Source: Anastatus disparis (lineage: Eukaryota > Arthropoda > Insecta > Hymenoptera > Eupelmidae). From it: a stretch of 64,000 nt of DNA. Location: contig JAFFSR010000240.1 in the NCBI GenBank assembly GCA_017163975.1, positions 1,116,001 through 1,180,000 of the forward strand. Reading direction: 5' to 3'. The translations under genes and the position numbers were made by a program. Under the pieces are notes generated by a model. It was given only the letters and a program-made list of their open reading frames with translations, was not told the DNA's origin and searched no databases. This document shows positions 40,927-55,100 of this stretch, in pieces. The stretch's first letter is position 1. The number at the start of each line of letters is the position of its first letter.

Positions 40927-40960
40927 TTCTTTCTTTTTTTTCTTCTTCTTCTTCTTCTTT
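40927..40960. repeat. (CTT)n tract
   Basis: T-rich stretch passing into seven CTT triplets, part of the island at 39.2-41.4 kb. Confidence 0.9.
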
Positions 40961-42423
40961 GATGGAGCGCGCAGAATGTGAAAGTAGTTTAACTTAGCAA
41001 CGAGACCGAGAAAGATACTCGTGGGTAAACTTGCGCTCTCTGTGATTTTACCATGGCTTGAAACTCGTGGGATTCCACAATTAATTGTTTTAGCTGCCGG
41101 TTGTTCCAACTTAATGTTATATACTTGAGTTGAGAGTTTGAGTTTTTTCCCTTTAGTTCTTTTTTTCCTTCTTTTCTTCTTATTTTTTTCAACGGTAGGT
41201 AGAAGTATATTACATATCGTTTTTCTTGTATTCCTTTATTTTTTTACATGGATACGAAAAAATAAAAACGAGATGACTTTTAATGCCATTTGCTTGAACT
41301 GATACGTAGTATGGAATTCCAGAAATCGTTTTGCAAGTTGAATGTTTCAGCGCCCCTGGTTATGACTACTGTATACGCGGAGAGTTCTCCGATTTTATTT
41401 TGCATTTAAATGCCGACATCATACTCTCTCTTCAGAATTTTTTTTATTTTTTAGTTTCGCAGATTAGGTTTAATGGGTAGTGATTTTAATGAATTCAGCA
41501 AAATAATCTATGTGCTTTAAATTTATGTTATTGAGGGTGGGAAAATTGAGGGCTTATATAACAACCCAAACAAATAAGCATAATTATTATTACTAGCTTT
41601 ATGAATATCGTTGTATTTAAGTTTTAAAATCTCTAGTAATCTTCTTTCTAAATTACTATTCTGATTTCACCCATTTTGCTATTATAAACTGCTATTTATC
41701 AAGAAAAATAGTTTTTATCGTTAATAGTTCGCTTTGAGTTTTAATTTCTAAGTTGAAATATAATATCTGATTTTGGAACGTCTGCCAAAAATATCAATGA
41801 TACGCAGAAAATGAAATATGCTTTTTGGTCAATTAAATTTTTAGTTTACACCAGTAAACAATCTTCAATTATCACTAAACACCGGATTGAGACATTTCAT
41901 TAAATTTCATTCGATTTTTCGAATCAATAAACGACGCTATATTTAACAAGTATATCTTTAAAAGAGTTGGCAAATTACATTTTTACCCCGCGGACAATAA
42001 GCGACAACTACATGTCCTTGGCTGGTAACGAAGTTGTACAAACAGAAGTTCTTTTCTCAGTCGTAAAAAAGCAAAGTCTTCCCACAAAGTCTTACATAAG
42101 AATTGCCACACCAAAGTACATATAAATACAATGCGACTTTCATGTCATTGACTAATTTAACGAGAATAATCATGGTCAACTGAAAAATTGTCTCATCGTC
42201 ACCCTTCCGTTGCCCTCCAACAACAAAAGTAATTGCATCATCTTACTTAAGATTGCCCTTGAATTCCAAATCTGTTCTGCTCTTGCTTGTATTTTCTTTT
42301 CTTTTACAAAAGAGCAAGAGTTGCTCATTAGAAGGCGGACACGATCGAGAGGCTACGCTCGTCTCGTTTTGTCGGCGGTTGTATAGCACAAGTGTAATCA
42401 CAGTGCCCCCTAGCACTTGCGAA

Positions 42424-42832
42424 CGGGGGTAGGAGGGGGGAAAGGAAGCGAAAAGAGAAATGCTTTCAAGTAACGAATGTACAACCAAGTGCAGGAAGGA
42501 GGAGAAGGAGGGAGGACTGAAGAAATTTTTTTCTAAAGCACTGTGAAAACAGAGAAAAAAAGGATATCGAAGCTGAAAGAGTAAGAGAAAGATGAAGAAG
42601 AGCAAGGTCGAAAGGAACAGAGAAGGAATGAAAGAAGAAAGAAGAAGGGAAAAGAGGCCTGAGGAGAGCGAGTTACAAGAGTCTGCAGGTTGCGAGGTTG
42701 CAATGGGCCCTAAGGGTGCTTTGGGCCATCTGCAAGGAGTTGGGGGTGGCTAAGATGGAGGGAGATGAACACAACCTCTTCTTCTCTACGTTCCTTTCTT
42801 CTTCTTCTTCGTCTTCTTCTGCTTGAACCGAG
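42424..42832. repeat. Polypurine tract followed by polypyrimidine tract
   Basis: 42424-42668 is strongly purine-biased on the plus strand (GGAAGGAGGAGAAGGAGGGA and similar). After a short GC-richer spacer, 42775-42832 is CTT/TTC-rich. The two halves are roughly complementary in kind, not an exact palindrome. A CACGTG E-box lies just beyond (42850-42855). Open frames across it encode Glu/Lys- or Ser/Leu-rich low complexity and are not taken as genes. Confidence 0.7.
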
Positions 42833-45740
42833 CCGCCCCCGCCGTCCGCCACGTGATTGCTCCCTCGAGGCAAGCATCGCGTGTCAGGCCCCTCTTACAC
42901 ACTGGGGTCTTCTCCAGCTTTTCTTCTTTCTCTTTCGTATATATCCAACTCGTCGCTTCAGGCTTTGCAAAACTGCACTTGGCTCTCGCGTATATAGATA
43001 TAGGTATATACATGGTATAAAGAGCCAAAAGGATTGTATTGCTTTCCTCTTTTTTTATTATCTCTCTGAATGTATAAAAGTACGAAGGAGCAAAAGACTT
43101 CGATTCGCGTATATACACTTGCGCGGAATTATGTGCTTGACCGACAAATTAATTTTATGAGACTCAAACAGATAAAAAAAAGTTTGAGGGCATTGTTTGT
43201 TTTAATGAGAGCAGATTTAAAAGAAACAGATTGTTTCTTGTTTGCTGAATTTTCTTTTCGAATTACTGTGGTCAGGAAGAGTAAAGAATTTAATGATTAA
43301 GTTTTTTTCGAAATCCATTAATTTAATGTGATTAAATAGAATTTCATTCATGATGCAGTTAAATACACTCACTAAATTTAGAGTATCGAAAAGCCATTGA
43401 CTTAACTCATGATACAGACCTTGTCTATAATTGTCATGTGATAGAATACTCAAACTTTTAAATGACATTTCAACACCTCAAATTCCGCCAGTCTAAAGGT
43501 TAAAAATATATCAAATAATCACAATACGATATTCATTCTGAAGTAATATATTTATAAAAAAGAGGATCATCAATTCTTTCTGTTCTCGATTTGGAATCTT
43601 TTAGTTTCATAAACTTTTTATTTTGTAACCAAAACAATTATAAAAACAAAATCAATATTAACTTATGACTATTCAAAAATCTTCCAAGCAGGGCAAGCTA
43701 TGACGTAATCGGTACAAAACGTACAAGTGTTCATTAAGTAACTTTATTTTAAAATAAACACATTATTTTCTGTAACTGTTTGTACAGAAACTTCGATGTT
43801 ATCCAAAGGATGGTATGGCTATTCTAAACAATATTGGAAATTCATGTTACAAACAGACTGTCTCAAAATTACGATTAATTTATATTTCTTAAGATAAGAA
43901 TATTCTTTACATAAACAAAACTCAATATTAGATAAAATTCAGTTAATCTATTTAGTGAAATTTTAAATATTGATTATAAAAAGGAAAACTTTTGAATGAA
44001 AACTTCTTAGAATACGTGAAATCAGTCGTGCATAATCGACCACGCAGTTTAAAATTAATGCGTACTTCTTCGAGTAGATAAAATCAGTCTGGTCGCGGCA
44101 AAATGTAAAGATGGATTTAAGGCGCATTAAACGTGTCTTGTAATTTTTCTCTCGCTCATATTCCTCTACTATATCCAAAGTACTGCAATATAATCGACAA
44201 GAAGACCTTGCGCGTTGTGCGCGCGCTAACACACACTCGAGTAAGTGCCAATATACGTGTATAAACCTTCTCTCTTGAATTTCAACTTTGTAACCATCGA
44301 ATATGGCGTACTTGAACAAAAAAACATGGCGGAAGCCGCAATATGGATTCGATCGAAAATAAATCACCTCGTACTTACCGAACGAAAATTCTTTCGTTCC
44401 TCTTTATCTCTTCTTCTGAGGCCAAATTGCCCCGGGTATATAGGCACTTAGACTTTAGAAACCGCAAGCTTTCCTTCTTCTTCTTTCTCTCTTTTTTTCA
44501 ATAGCTTCGTTTTAGCCATAACAACAATAACGGACGATCTAAAGAGCCCATGAACGGATCCTTGCCGGGAGGAAGGTTTGCATCTCTCCTGGTTCTCTTT
44601 TTTTTGCCTAATAGTACCAGAATAGTATACCATAGAGCTAACATCCCCTCTTTATAAAAACTAGACTCTTCAAATCTCTATGATGGGAGTGAAAGAGTAA
44701 CAATGGAGAAAGAGAAACAGACCTGACCTAACAACTAAACGTTGTTGGTATAGATAAGGTTATCAATCGCGCCATTCCTACCTTCTAACTATAAACCATA
44801 CTTAACTCTCTCTCTCTCTCTTGCTCTCTTTCTTTCTCTTTCTTGATGACTCGTAAATCGAGCGACTCGTGATGTCTTGCCAACCGATTCTTATTCGCCC
44901 ATCTCTTTACTCTCTTTTCTTTTTATTTTGAAAGAGATAGAACGAGGTTCTTAGTTCCGCTTGGTCTTTTGCTCTCTCTTTCTCTTTTAGTCCTTCTTTT
45001 TTCGCGCAACGCCTCGTCACTGTTTTGCCGAGCGTGACCGGATCTTTTAAACTCTTTCTTTACCTTTTTTTCAACCATTCGAAGTCTATATAAGCCATCT
45101 TATTAAAAATAAATAGAGAAAAAAAAAAGAAAGAAAGACGTATGTCTCGGAAATAGATGCTGTTTAGACGTGATGAACTGTATAAATAAACAAGAAGTAT
45201 ACATTACCCCCATAGTATATATGGGATGGATACCTCTTTTGCACACCATAATACATGTATATACTGCGCAATTTCATTCAGGTAGATAAAGCCTGAATTT
45301 ATGCCCGGGTTACAGTATTTAAATGACTCTGAATTGCCCTTCACTCTCTTCAAGTTATTAGCATGTGTGTTAAAGTTAAGCCAAGAGAGCTTTAAGCTGT
45401 TTGCAATGTTCTTTTTTTCTGTTTGGTTTTTTTTTTATTTTTATGATCTTACGTATTACGAAAAACTCTTGGCTTTAAAGTTGCTCTCTCTCTCTCTGCT
45501 CTGTTTTCTTTGTTGTTGCTGTTAGGTAATTCACTGTAATTACATAGTTAACTGATTCCTTATGCACAAACGATTTCTTTTTATCTATTATTGACGGCAA
45601 GGGTAATTACTTAATTGTATCCCTTTTATTTTTTTTTAAAGTGGCATAAGAAGGGAGGCGCTTGTTAAAGGATCGTATAACCGGAACTAAAGTGTCAATG
45701 AGCGAAACGTTTTATCTACAATGGACTTGGGTTTATTTTT

Positions 45741-48700
45741 TTTTATATTTTATTTTATCTTTTTTTCATGCACTATACGCTCGAATGTTGCTAGAGTGAT
45801 GAATTTAACGCTGATTTTACGAACGGTTTTACGACGAAATATTTTCTTACGTTTATTTTAGCACTAAAGATATTTAAAATAAATGATACTTATTGTTAAA
45901 ACCATACAGATGTCTGTATTTTACGTAATGAATGCACTTTGTATTGTTAGTTTAAAAGTCACTTATCATGTAAATGTATAGTTTTTGTATAAATTATATG
46001 CATAAAATACATTTACTCAATAAAATAACTTTCTTTTTATTGTTTGGAAGATGTGAAAATTGTTTTGACTCTGTAATATTTGAAATTACAGACTTTAGAA
46101 AATTATAATATTCAAAGATTGTTTAGAATTAAATAAATTTTATTAGTACTTCAATGCATGTACCTTTGAAAGAAAAATAAAAAAAAAATAGTAAAACTGT
46201 CTATTAGAATAAATTTTTCTACGAAATTCAAAAACTATACATCTCGAATTAAAATAAAAGCAAAGATGCACTTTTAAAAAAGCCACAAATATTTCATACA
46301 TAAAATCAAGCTCGATCGATGATAATAATTAACCTTGCAACGATTTACCTATAATTTAGTGAAGTTCAAAAATTCTTCGAAGTCAACTTTGTTTGAAATA
46401 ATGTCCCTCCTCTCTTCATATATGGAAGGACCTTAATTTTCTCATTAAAGCTATACGTCGATAATTCCTTTAATAGCCCACCCTCGTCTACGTCTGCTGT
46501 CAGACACGCGCGTGCGCTTATATGCTTTTTTTATACCGACACCGTTGACGTTGCAGTAAACTTGATGCCTTTGCACTCTATAAAAAAGAAACAAAATTTT
46601 AAAGAAAAGATGATAAAAAAAAGTTTCATGTCAAAAGCAAGACTTGACGAAGAGAAAGAGGATCATGTGGGTAGCTTTGGCCCTATTATTTTTTCGTCGA
46701 ATTCTCGCGCGCACACACATATCCGCGGTATATCAGACTCTTTCCAGCCTCGGACAAACTCTTTAGTCGTTCGTGTCTCGAAGAATAATATCATACATTG
46801 CTCTTTTGAGGTATAAGATGTGTGCCTCACTATACTGACCACATGTGTGCTCGTTCAGATTTCGCGCACTGAATTAGAGGCTGTAAAGGAAAAGAAAAAA
46901 GAAGAAAAAAAAAGGTCGTGTCATTTAAGAAGCAAAGTTTAGGACTGTTATGTCGTTTCTCGTCATGCGTGAAAAGAACTCTGGACTCTTTATTCGTTAA
47001 TAATTGTGTTGTAAATGTCTGACCTTGCACTGTGGTACGAATGTTGAGATAAAGAAAAAAGAATAAAAAGAATCTTACGGCTTAAGACTATAATTTGTTT
47101 CTTTCTAAGCATTTCTCTCTAAACTGCATTCAATTTTTACTTGTAAGATGCGCACATTTCTTGAAAGTTTGCTCATATTACGTATATTTTTTTTAAACTG
47201 TTTATTATGATTTGTTAAAAATTACATACAAGAGACCTGCAATTCCAGATATTAGTATTCTTTTTTTGCTAACTGACCAAAATTATGCTCGCTGACAACA
47301 ATAAATGAGAATTCACTTAAAATTCATGAAAAGTTATTTTAAAACTATGTATTTTTTGTTCCCTTACAAAGAAAGATTTGTGCTGACGACAAAAAAAAGA
47401 ATCTTTTAAATAAGGTTGTTTAAAAAAAATATTTAGGTTTTTCTATATTTAATTATATTTTTAATGGAATTAATTTTTTATTAGTAAAGATCAAAAAAGA
47501 TTAAAATTTGGCTAAAAAAAGTTTGACAATACATTGCATTTCAGATTTATCAATAAATATTTTAAAAATAAAAATAAATTATTGAAATATTTTATGCACT
47601 TTGAAAGTGTTTGAAAAAGTTATAATTGAATTTTGAGAAAGCTGAGTGGCAATATTTCTACTATTTTTTACACAATTCATTAAAAAATTCATCGTTGAAA
47701 AAACACAATGCAACATGAAGTAATAAATTAAAAATTTTTAATCTTTTAATCACCCTTCAAAAGACTTAAAGATATAATATAATCATATAATATTTCTTCA
47801 AAATATAAAACACTTAATACACACTAATTTCTACAAACTGGTAATACAAATAATAGCGTGATTTCATGATCGGATAAAAACTCATAAAAGAAAAAAACAA
47901 ATCCAGATCTCAATAACCGATCAAATTACCAATCACGCGAGACAGTCAATAATGTTAACATAAAATATCATTTACTTTATCCTTCTAGGCTCATAAAATT
48001 TTTTTCATTCACGGCAATATTTCAAATAATGTCTCCAAGGCACACATATAAGTAACACGCACTCACCTCCTTTAAATGTATATACGGTATGAACAAATGA
48101 TTCTTTTTGTTACAGCTTTTTTTAATTTTAACAAAGTACAATTTTCGCCTCTACCAGACTATGTTATTTCTTTAAAATTTTTTTCTTTCTTTTTATATAA
48201 ATATCTCTTTACCTTTAAAGAAAAAAGGTAAAGATAGTACAGACGGTCAATGTTTACGACCGATAAGAAAAGCACTGACTGCTGTAGGATTGTGCATTTA
48301 CCGTAGAGAGACTTTAAAGATGGAGATATTATCTTATATCGTCTTTACTTCGTGTTGGGTTCTGAGAGGCACGGGACTAAAAAACAGCTTACCAAAGCGT
48401 CTTTAGAGCAAATGTTTTTTTTTTTTTTCTATCTTCCTGCTCTAAGAGCTAGTAAAGTTTTTAGTTGTAAATCGCCCTTTTCCAAGCGTAGGGCGCGCTT
48501 ACCTATCGAACAAGAGCAAAGAAGGATAAGTGGAAATGAACAAGATAAAGCATTAAAGGGGACAATATGAGAAACTATGAAAGGGGAATGAAGTTAGTTG
48601 ATGTTTTTTAAAAATGTATTCATAGTTATCAAGAAAATGGTTAGACTTTAAATTTCTTCAATATTTTGTTATGCATTATATAAAAATATAATTATTTTGT

Positions 48701-50920
48701 GAAAAAATATATCAGCCCATACAATATAAACATTTCAGTATACATTAAGCATTGGTATTTTTTTAAAAGCGTTATTAAATCCAAAAGATATCCAAAAAAC
48801 TATAATTACAAATAAAAATTCATAAATAATTATTATTTACTTTTACTGAACTTAAAATACTGTCTTTTTCTAAATTTTTTTTTTTATGTAAAAATTTAAA
48901 AGAAAGTTTGCTGATGAGGTAACATGTTTTCATACGTGTGAGGTATGTCGCGTCGAGGGTAAACATAAAATACAATGAATGTGATGTTGGAAGTTTATGG
49001 GAAATATAATTAATGGTTTATGCATGAAATGAGTAAATGAACTTAAGAGTTTAAGTATTCATTTCACTTTTTCTTTTTCTTTTGTGATGTGACAATCATA
49101 ATAATGTTCAACATGTACTTAGACGAAGAATAAAATTGGTTTTTTAAAGGGTAAAATAATATTAATGTATAACACATTTTACAATTTCACAAGTTTGTTT
49201 AATCAAATGTTTTAATTTTAACAAGTTTACGTTGCATAAATAATAAAATTTTTACTAACCAAAACACAATATGTTTAAAACATTGTAATATGACAAATAA
49301 CCAGTTTTTAATCTGAAAATAATTGAATTGCTATTGGAATTTCCACTGTTTATAATGATCCTTCTAATAACTACGATATTTTATTTACATGTACGTTGTA
49401 TTTAAATAATTTTTCAATGAAAATTGCATGATAATTATCAGATAGAAATTCTCATACAATGAAATCTTATAAAAATTATACTGGTTAATTAACGAAACAA
49501 GCATAATTTAACAGTCTATCTATTAAATCGCTCGTTTATAATTTCAATATTTCAAGGAAAATAAAAAAAGAGATGAAAAGAATTAAAGTTCAAATATCCT
49601 TCCTCGATGCATCAAGAAAAATACATTCCAATATCTTCTACATATCGCTAAGATATTGCAAATGTATAATTTGTCCGTATATATTTCTCCGAGGCCAGTA
49701 AATGAAAAGCCATATAATCGTCGAAATACCAGAAACCTATTCCTATTCATTATTTCGTTTCTGTACATTTGCTACTATATACTAAGCAACACAACCAATC
49801 TCTTTCCTACACCCACCTTTCTCTCTTTTTTAAAAATATTTTTTTCCTTATTTCTGCAGCCGCCTTTTCGTTCGTTTCTCTTCTGTGTCCGCGGGCTGTC
49901 TTCGCTATGCGAAATATAAATCCTCGGTCATTATGCTAATCCACCAAATGATAGTCTTATGTGTAGAAAAGGGAGCTTTTTAAAATCAAAAGAAAAGATG
50001 AAAAAAAAGAAAATAAATAAAGACAAGAAGTAGACTGAACGATTCGAATCGTGTGAGAGTGCAAGATCAACGCGTAACTTCAGTGGGAGACCAATTTCTC
50101 TGGTATTCCGCACTATTAATTCTTTTGACCGTATATATATGTATATACATATATATAACGCGACGGTATTTCTATCTATACCTCGCGTGCGCGTGCTTAC
50201 TTTTCAGCTTGATTTAAAATTTTTTTTTAAACTTTCGGAACTTGTAGGGATATGAAAAGGCTATAGAATTTTAATAGACTAATATTGGCAAGAGGGAATT
50301 TTCTGGTAGTGAAAAAATTATTTTTCAAAATAACATTATAGAAGTATGCTTTCGATAATTATGAATTTGAATATAATACTTTTATAAAATCTTTGTTTGT
50401 GTATATGTGTACATTGTACAAAAACAACATGAAATTTGCTTCCAGTGCATGTATTAACTTCTATGCAAATCTTCATTAAATTTTATATATTAATATGAAA
50501 TTTTATGCTTATTTGGATAAAAATTAATACATTTTACTATAATTTTATTGTAGAATTGCATAAAATTAATGCATGCTCTGTGAGAAAATTTTTTAATAGT
50601 TTATGTTTGCGTGTCTTATGTTTCTGTTTTTATACGCAAATCCCAACATTTTAAGATCGGACTAATCGATTATAATCATACACAGCTTATTTTTTTGTTT
50701 ATTCGACTAGATGGAGACTAAATCGTAATTTTCTATTATAGTTAATACCTTTTTTGTATCAATTTTTTAATTTTTTTAAAACATTTTTAAAAAATTTATT
50801 ATTTAAATTTTAACATTAATTTTATTAAATATACATAAATAAAAAAATTACTTTATTTTGTTATTATTTACAAAAAGAATTTTTTCAATATCTATCGTTC
50901 TTGAATAATTGTTCTTAAAT
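45741..50920. other. Gene-free stretch
   Basis: AT-rich with islands at about 46400-47110, 48000-48600 and 49560-50230. A small hairpin (CTTTACCTTT/AAAGGTAAAG) lies near 48210-48236. No gene was recognised. Confidence 0.6.
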
Positions 50921-51084
50921 AATCTTCTTATAATACGTTTGCTGATTTATAAATTTTCAATTTGCACGTTTACTCCTTTATAATAATTAAAATTTTTTTA
51001 AATATCAAGATTTGTCTTATCAATGCTGGCTTTTTTTACTTCACTTCAAATAAATTCTCTTAAAAATTAATTTTAAATTTTCTA
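50921..51084. repeat. Dispersed repeat, copy 2
   Basis: Counterpart of 26391-26552 in the same orientation and with the same SINE neighbour (51153). This copy lacks the foldback found between repeat and SINE in the first copy, and lacks the element that splits that SINE. Confidence 0.75.
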
Positions 51085-51152
51085 AATAAAATAAAAAATA
51101 TTATAAATTTATTTGAGCCGATCAGAAAAATATTCTAATTTTGTTTTTTTAA

Positions 51153-51345
51153 TTTTATTTAACGTCGCTGTGTTAATGCTATCATTGCGATGCTAATTAG
51201 CGACGGAGATTATCAGTGCGTTTGTGAGCAAAGCACATGTAACTTACTGTGTTGCTTGTAACAATTGGTCGAGAGCAAGATTCGAACTCGCAACCTCGAG
51301 ATTACGAATCCATCGCTCCACTGAATGAGCCACTGACGACCTCTA
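51153..51345 (-). mobile_element. tRNA-derived SINE copy beside a dispersed repeat
   Basis: Full-length minus-strand copy with head GAGGTCGTCAGTGGCTCATT, B box GTTCGAATCTT and tail GACGTTAAATAAAATT. Like the copy at 26860 it has GAGCAAAGCACATGTAA in place of GAACTGCAGCACATGTAA (plus orientation). That and the shared left flank at 50921-51084 make it the closest relative of that copy. Confidence 0.86.
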
Positions 51346-52059
51346 TCCGTCTTTTAAATACAATAAAAAAAGACTCAATTGATTGTTCTGATGCTTTTAC
51401 AAATGATGGTGCAAGAATCTGTTGATCACTAAAATCGTTATTGATAAATTATGAGTTTGAAAGAATTTGTCTTAAATTTATTTTTTAATGTTTAAATAAG
51501 ACAATAAAGTATACATCAAATTAAATTGACATTCGTCATACCTACATACGCGAAAATATTTTGTTCAATAAAACATTATATTGAAGAAAGATTATTTTTA
51601 TTTTAAGAATTTTTACAAAATTTACACAAGTGAAATCTCTGCAGATATAAACATGTATATTTTTAAACGTTTTTCACTAAAATAAATTTATATAGATAAG
51701 ATTATATTGTCTAATGTATTCAAAGAAGTTTTAATTTTAACTTGAGAAAGTTAAGTGCAATTTATTGGTAATGGTTTTGTAACAAAATTTAGGTAGATTT
51801 TTTTTAAATTGAACGATTTCTATTAAAACTTGTTTGATTATTTTATTTAATGATAAAATTGCATTGACAGTCCTCGGTAAGAAATCAAATCTTGCCTGTC
51901 TTTGAAAAGAATAATTTTTTAAAATAATTTCATTCATATTATCAGTAGAATTTTCAACTTTCTATCATTACGGAATTATTTTTAAGTTTTAGATTAATTA
52001 ATTGTAATTTTTAATATTAATATTATAAAAATATGTTGTTTTTCAAAATTAAAAAAAAA

Positions 52060-52063
<4 letters not shown>

Positions 52064-52136
<73 letters not shown>
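52064..52136. repeat. (TA)n microsatellite, about 73 bp
   Basis: The longest pure dinucleotide run in the window, likely highly variable in length between individuals and able to extrude as cruciform. Confidence 0.97.
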
Positions 52137-52138
<2 letters not shown>

Positions 52139-55100
52139 CAATAGTAAAGAAAAACCGTATTTCGAATATTTATTGATACAAAATTTTTAGGAGTGTTGAA
52201 CAAATTTCTTCTTAGATCACTAATACTGAAAGACAAAATTTCAACTTATAAGCTCGCATTGTTAAAATTTTTTAAAAATTTAAAAAGATAATAATACAAA
52301 TCAATAATTACAATGTATCAATTAACAATTTAATCTGCATCGTAGTTTCATAATTCTTGCTCTACAACTTTAAATATCTTTTTTTTTATGTTTTACATGA
52401 TTTCTTCCAAACTCCAAAAAGATAAATTAACGAAACGGTAATAAATCTACAGCAAATCCATTAAAACTGAAAAGATCTAATGAAGGGAACAACGTGATTA
52501 CGTTTATTAAGCAATATTTCGCATCTGAGGTTAATTTCCCAAAAATTCTCGTAGAATCGTCGTAAATCAAATGGTTCTGGAGAAAAGAAGAAGAAGAAGA
52601 TGGAACGCGTGCTAAAACTGAAGAGATGCTTTACAAAGTACATAAAGAAACGCCAACAAAAAGAATATATCCTATAGCAGTTTGTTTGAATTATGAGCCA
52701 CCTCCCGCATTAAAGTGCATCCTCAGCAAGAATCTCAACAATCTTTTAACTCTCGAAAACTTTCTTTCTTTCTTTACTCATTCACCTTCTATTTTCACAA
52801 TCGATTAAAATACCAAATCTTAACCATTAAAAAATTTACAACAATGAACGAAATTAAGGTTGAAATTGTTTCAAGGTCACGTGTATCGTCATTAATAAAA
52901 AATTTAATTCCTGTACACATACACATATTAAATGATGTACAAGATGTACGAAAAAAAAGTACCCGCATATGAAAACCATTACCCGAAACCACCCACACGC
53001 GTGTCAGGTCAAGTTTGAGTTACGGTGTGCCTTCTAACATACCTGTAGATACACATATACATGTATATCCGCGCCCTCGATAATCGTCTCTAATCTTCCA
53101 CTTTGGCGAGTCTTTTGTTAAGAGAATCTAGTTCCTAACTCTCTTTTTCTCTCGTATTTTATTTTACTTTTTTTTTTATTTTTCTCTCTATTTTAGCATC
53201 GTTGTACATTATAAATCATCAAACATTGTAAATCATCGCGTGAAAGCTCACCAAAGTTTCAACGGATTTTGATGCGAAACTTATATATAAATGCCTCTTT
53301 TATTTTTCACGTCTTTTAGTGCTGCCCCGATTTTTTTGATTTCACGTGTTTATGCGTGTATTTCTTAATAACTAGGTGCAAAAGCTTATGTATAACCTTT
53401 TTTCTTTTATTTCGGTGGATGGATCCTTAAGGACCCGACATATATCAATCATTCTATATAATTTTGAGCAAGTATAGTTGTTTTCTTTTATAATTGACCA
53501 AATAGTATAATTTACACCACAGCTTCATTTTTATTGTTTAATTCTCTTTTTCTTTTAATAATCTTACACTATTAATTTTACTAAATTAAAAATTTTTTTT
53601 AAATTCCTTTTTTTAAGTTAATTTTTATTGATTTGATTTGTAGTTTTAATTATGGTCCACCATAAAGATAATTCAAAAAGCCTTTTAAAAATCTAGATAA
53701 GTTTAAGGTAAAACAAAATAAATTTAACTTTCAAAAGTCTTTCCAAAAATATTAATATCAAAACAAAATTTTAAAAAATGTAATATTTTTTTTAATTAAG
53801 AGATCTAAAAAAATAATCCAACAAGACTCGTTTTATTGACATTTGCAGAAAATAAAAAAACATCTGCATTAATACAGCAATTACAGGATTAAAAAATGTT
53901 AGCATCAAACATAATTTAATTCAATCTTTTTGGAGTTTCCTTAAAGTAATATAAATATCAAGAAGTTTTACTTCATATTATAACATTTTACTTCAAAATT
54001 GTAATTTAAAAAGTAAATTTTGGACTGATTCACACAAAATGAACTTAAATTACTAAAACAACCAGACTCTTAAATTTTAGAATGTTTAACTTCGATTTTT
54101 TTCCAATCAATAAAAATGTCTTAAGTACAAGTCCAAGCTATTATTAATTTAAATCAACAACAATTACGAAATGTTACAAAACATCGACAAAATGTGGCAA
54201 AAGTCTTTTAAGTACCAACCAAAAGAATTCACTCTACGTATATACATTACAACAAAAAACCTAAGAAAAATACTTATTTTTTGTTTTACGACCTCCTGAA
54301 ACTCACCTCTTTTCGGGCAAAAAATGTACGACATCCACCTCTTCTCTTTTCAAAAGTGTGCAAAAAAAAGAAACGAGAAAAAAAGAATCTACAAATGAAA
54401 ATTACCAGTCATCAAACGAAATAATAATACACACTCGGCTCTCAGTCTGTATTAGAGCATGCAAACACTTTGGTAACCATCAACACCATCTCTTCGCGGA
54501 TTTACTCGCGTATACACTTGCATATACATAAGAAAAAAAGGTAGAAAAGCTCTTTCTTTCTCTCTTTCTCTTTGAGCCGTTAAGAAATCACAGAGTGACT
54601 CTCGAAGCTAAAGAAATCCCCCTACGCTTTTACTGTATGTATGTATTTATATGTATATGTAGAGAAGAGAAAGAGAGAAGGAAAGAGTAAGCGACGATAA
54701 TCCAAACATAAGAGAAGCGCTCGACTTATATCCTTTATGTTTGTAGCATAGAACGCAGCAACCTACCCTTCGGCTAAAACAGATCCAACCTCACATTAAT
54801 TACGCGAAGAGCGCAAGGTGCTCTCTCTCTTCTTCTCTTTCTTTTCACTTTTTTTTATTCTTATTTCGCGAGGCATATGCAAGGTGCGCGCAAAGCGCAT
54901 TTGCCTTATAGATGTATTTTGCGTTATTATTCATCCTTTGCTTCGAAAGAAGATCAGAAAAAAAGATCGTCTCTCGATCTCGTATATATATGTATATAAA
55001 AAATAATGTGTAACGTAAAAGAGTGTTAGAGGGGAATGAATTTTTTTAAATTTTCGATTTGCCTATAGCTTTTTATGGTTATACTAAAAATAACGGATAA

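Larger units (their letters stand above)
39241..45740. other. Gene-free stretch, densest cluster of islands
   Basis: Islands at 39240-41400, 41930-43170 and 44000-45740 nearly merge. This is the least AT-rich part of the desert. Frames of up to 134 codons occur in several registers at once, which argues for composition and not coding. If the desert holds a promoter or control region, this is a reasonable candidate, but nothing in the sequence proves it. Confidence 0.5.

Noticed and set aside
42673..42873. Minus-strand open frame with an acidic Glu-rich run
   Set aside because: The acidic run comes from the CTT/GAA repeat; nothing else in it is recognisable.
43963..44367. 134-codon minus-strand open frame
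   Set aside because: No family resemblance, no conserved motif and no neighbouring exon; it lies partly in a simple-sequence island.
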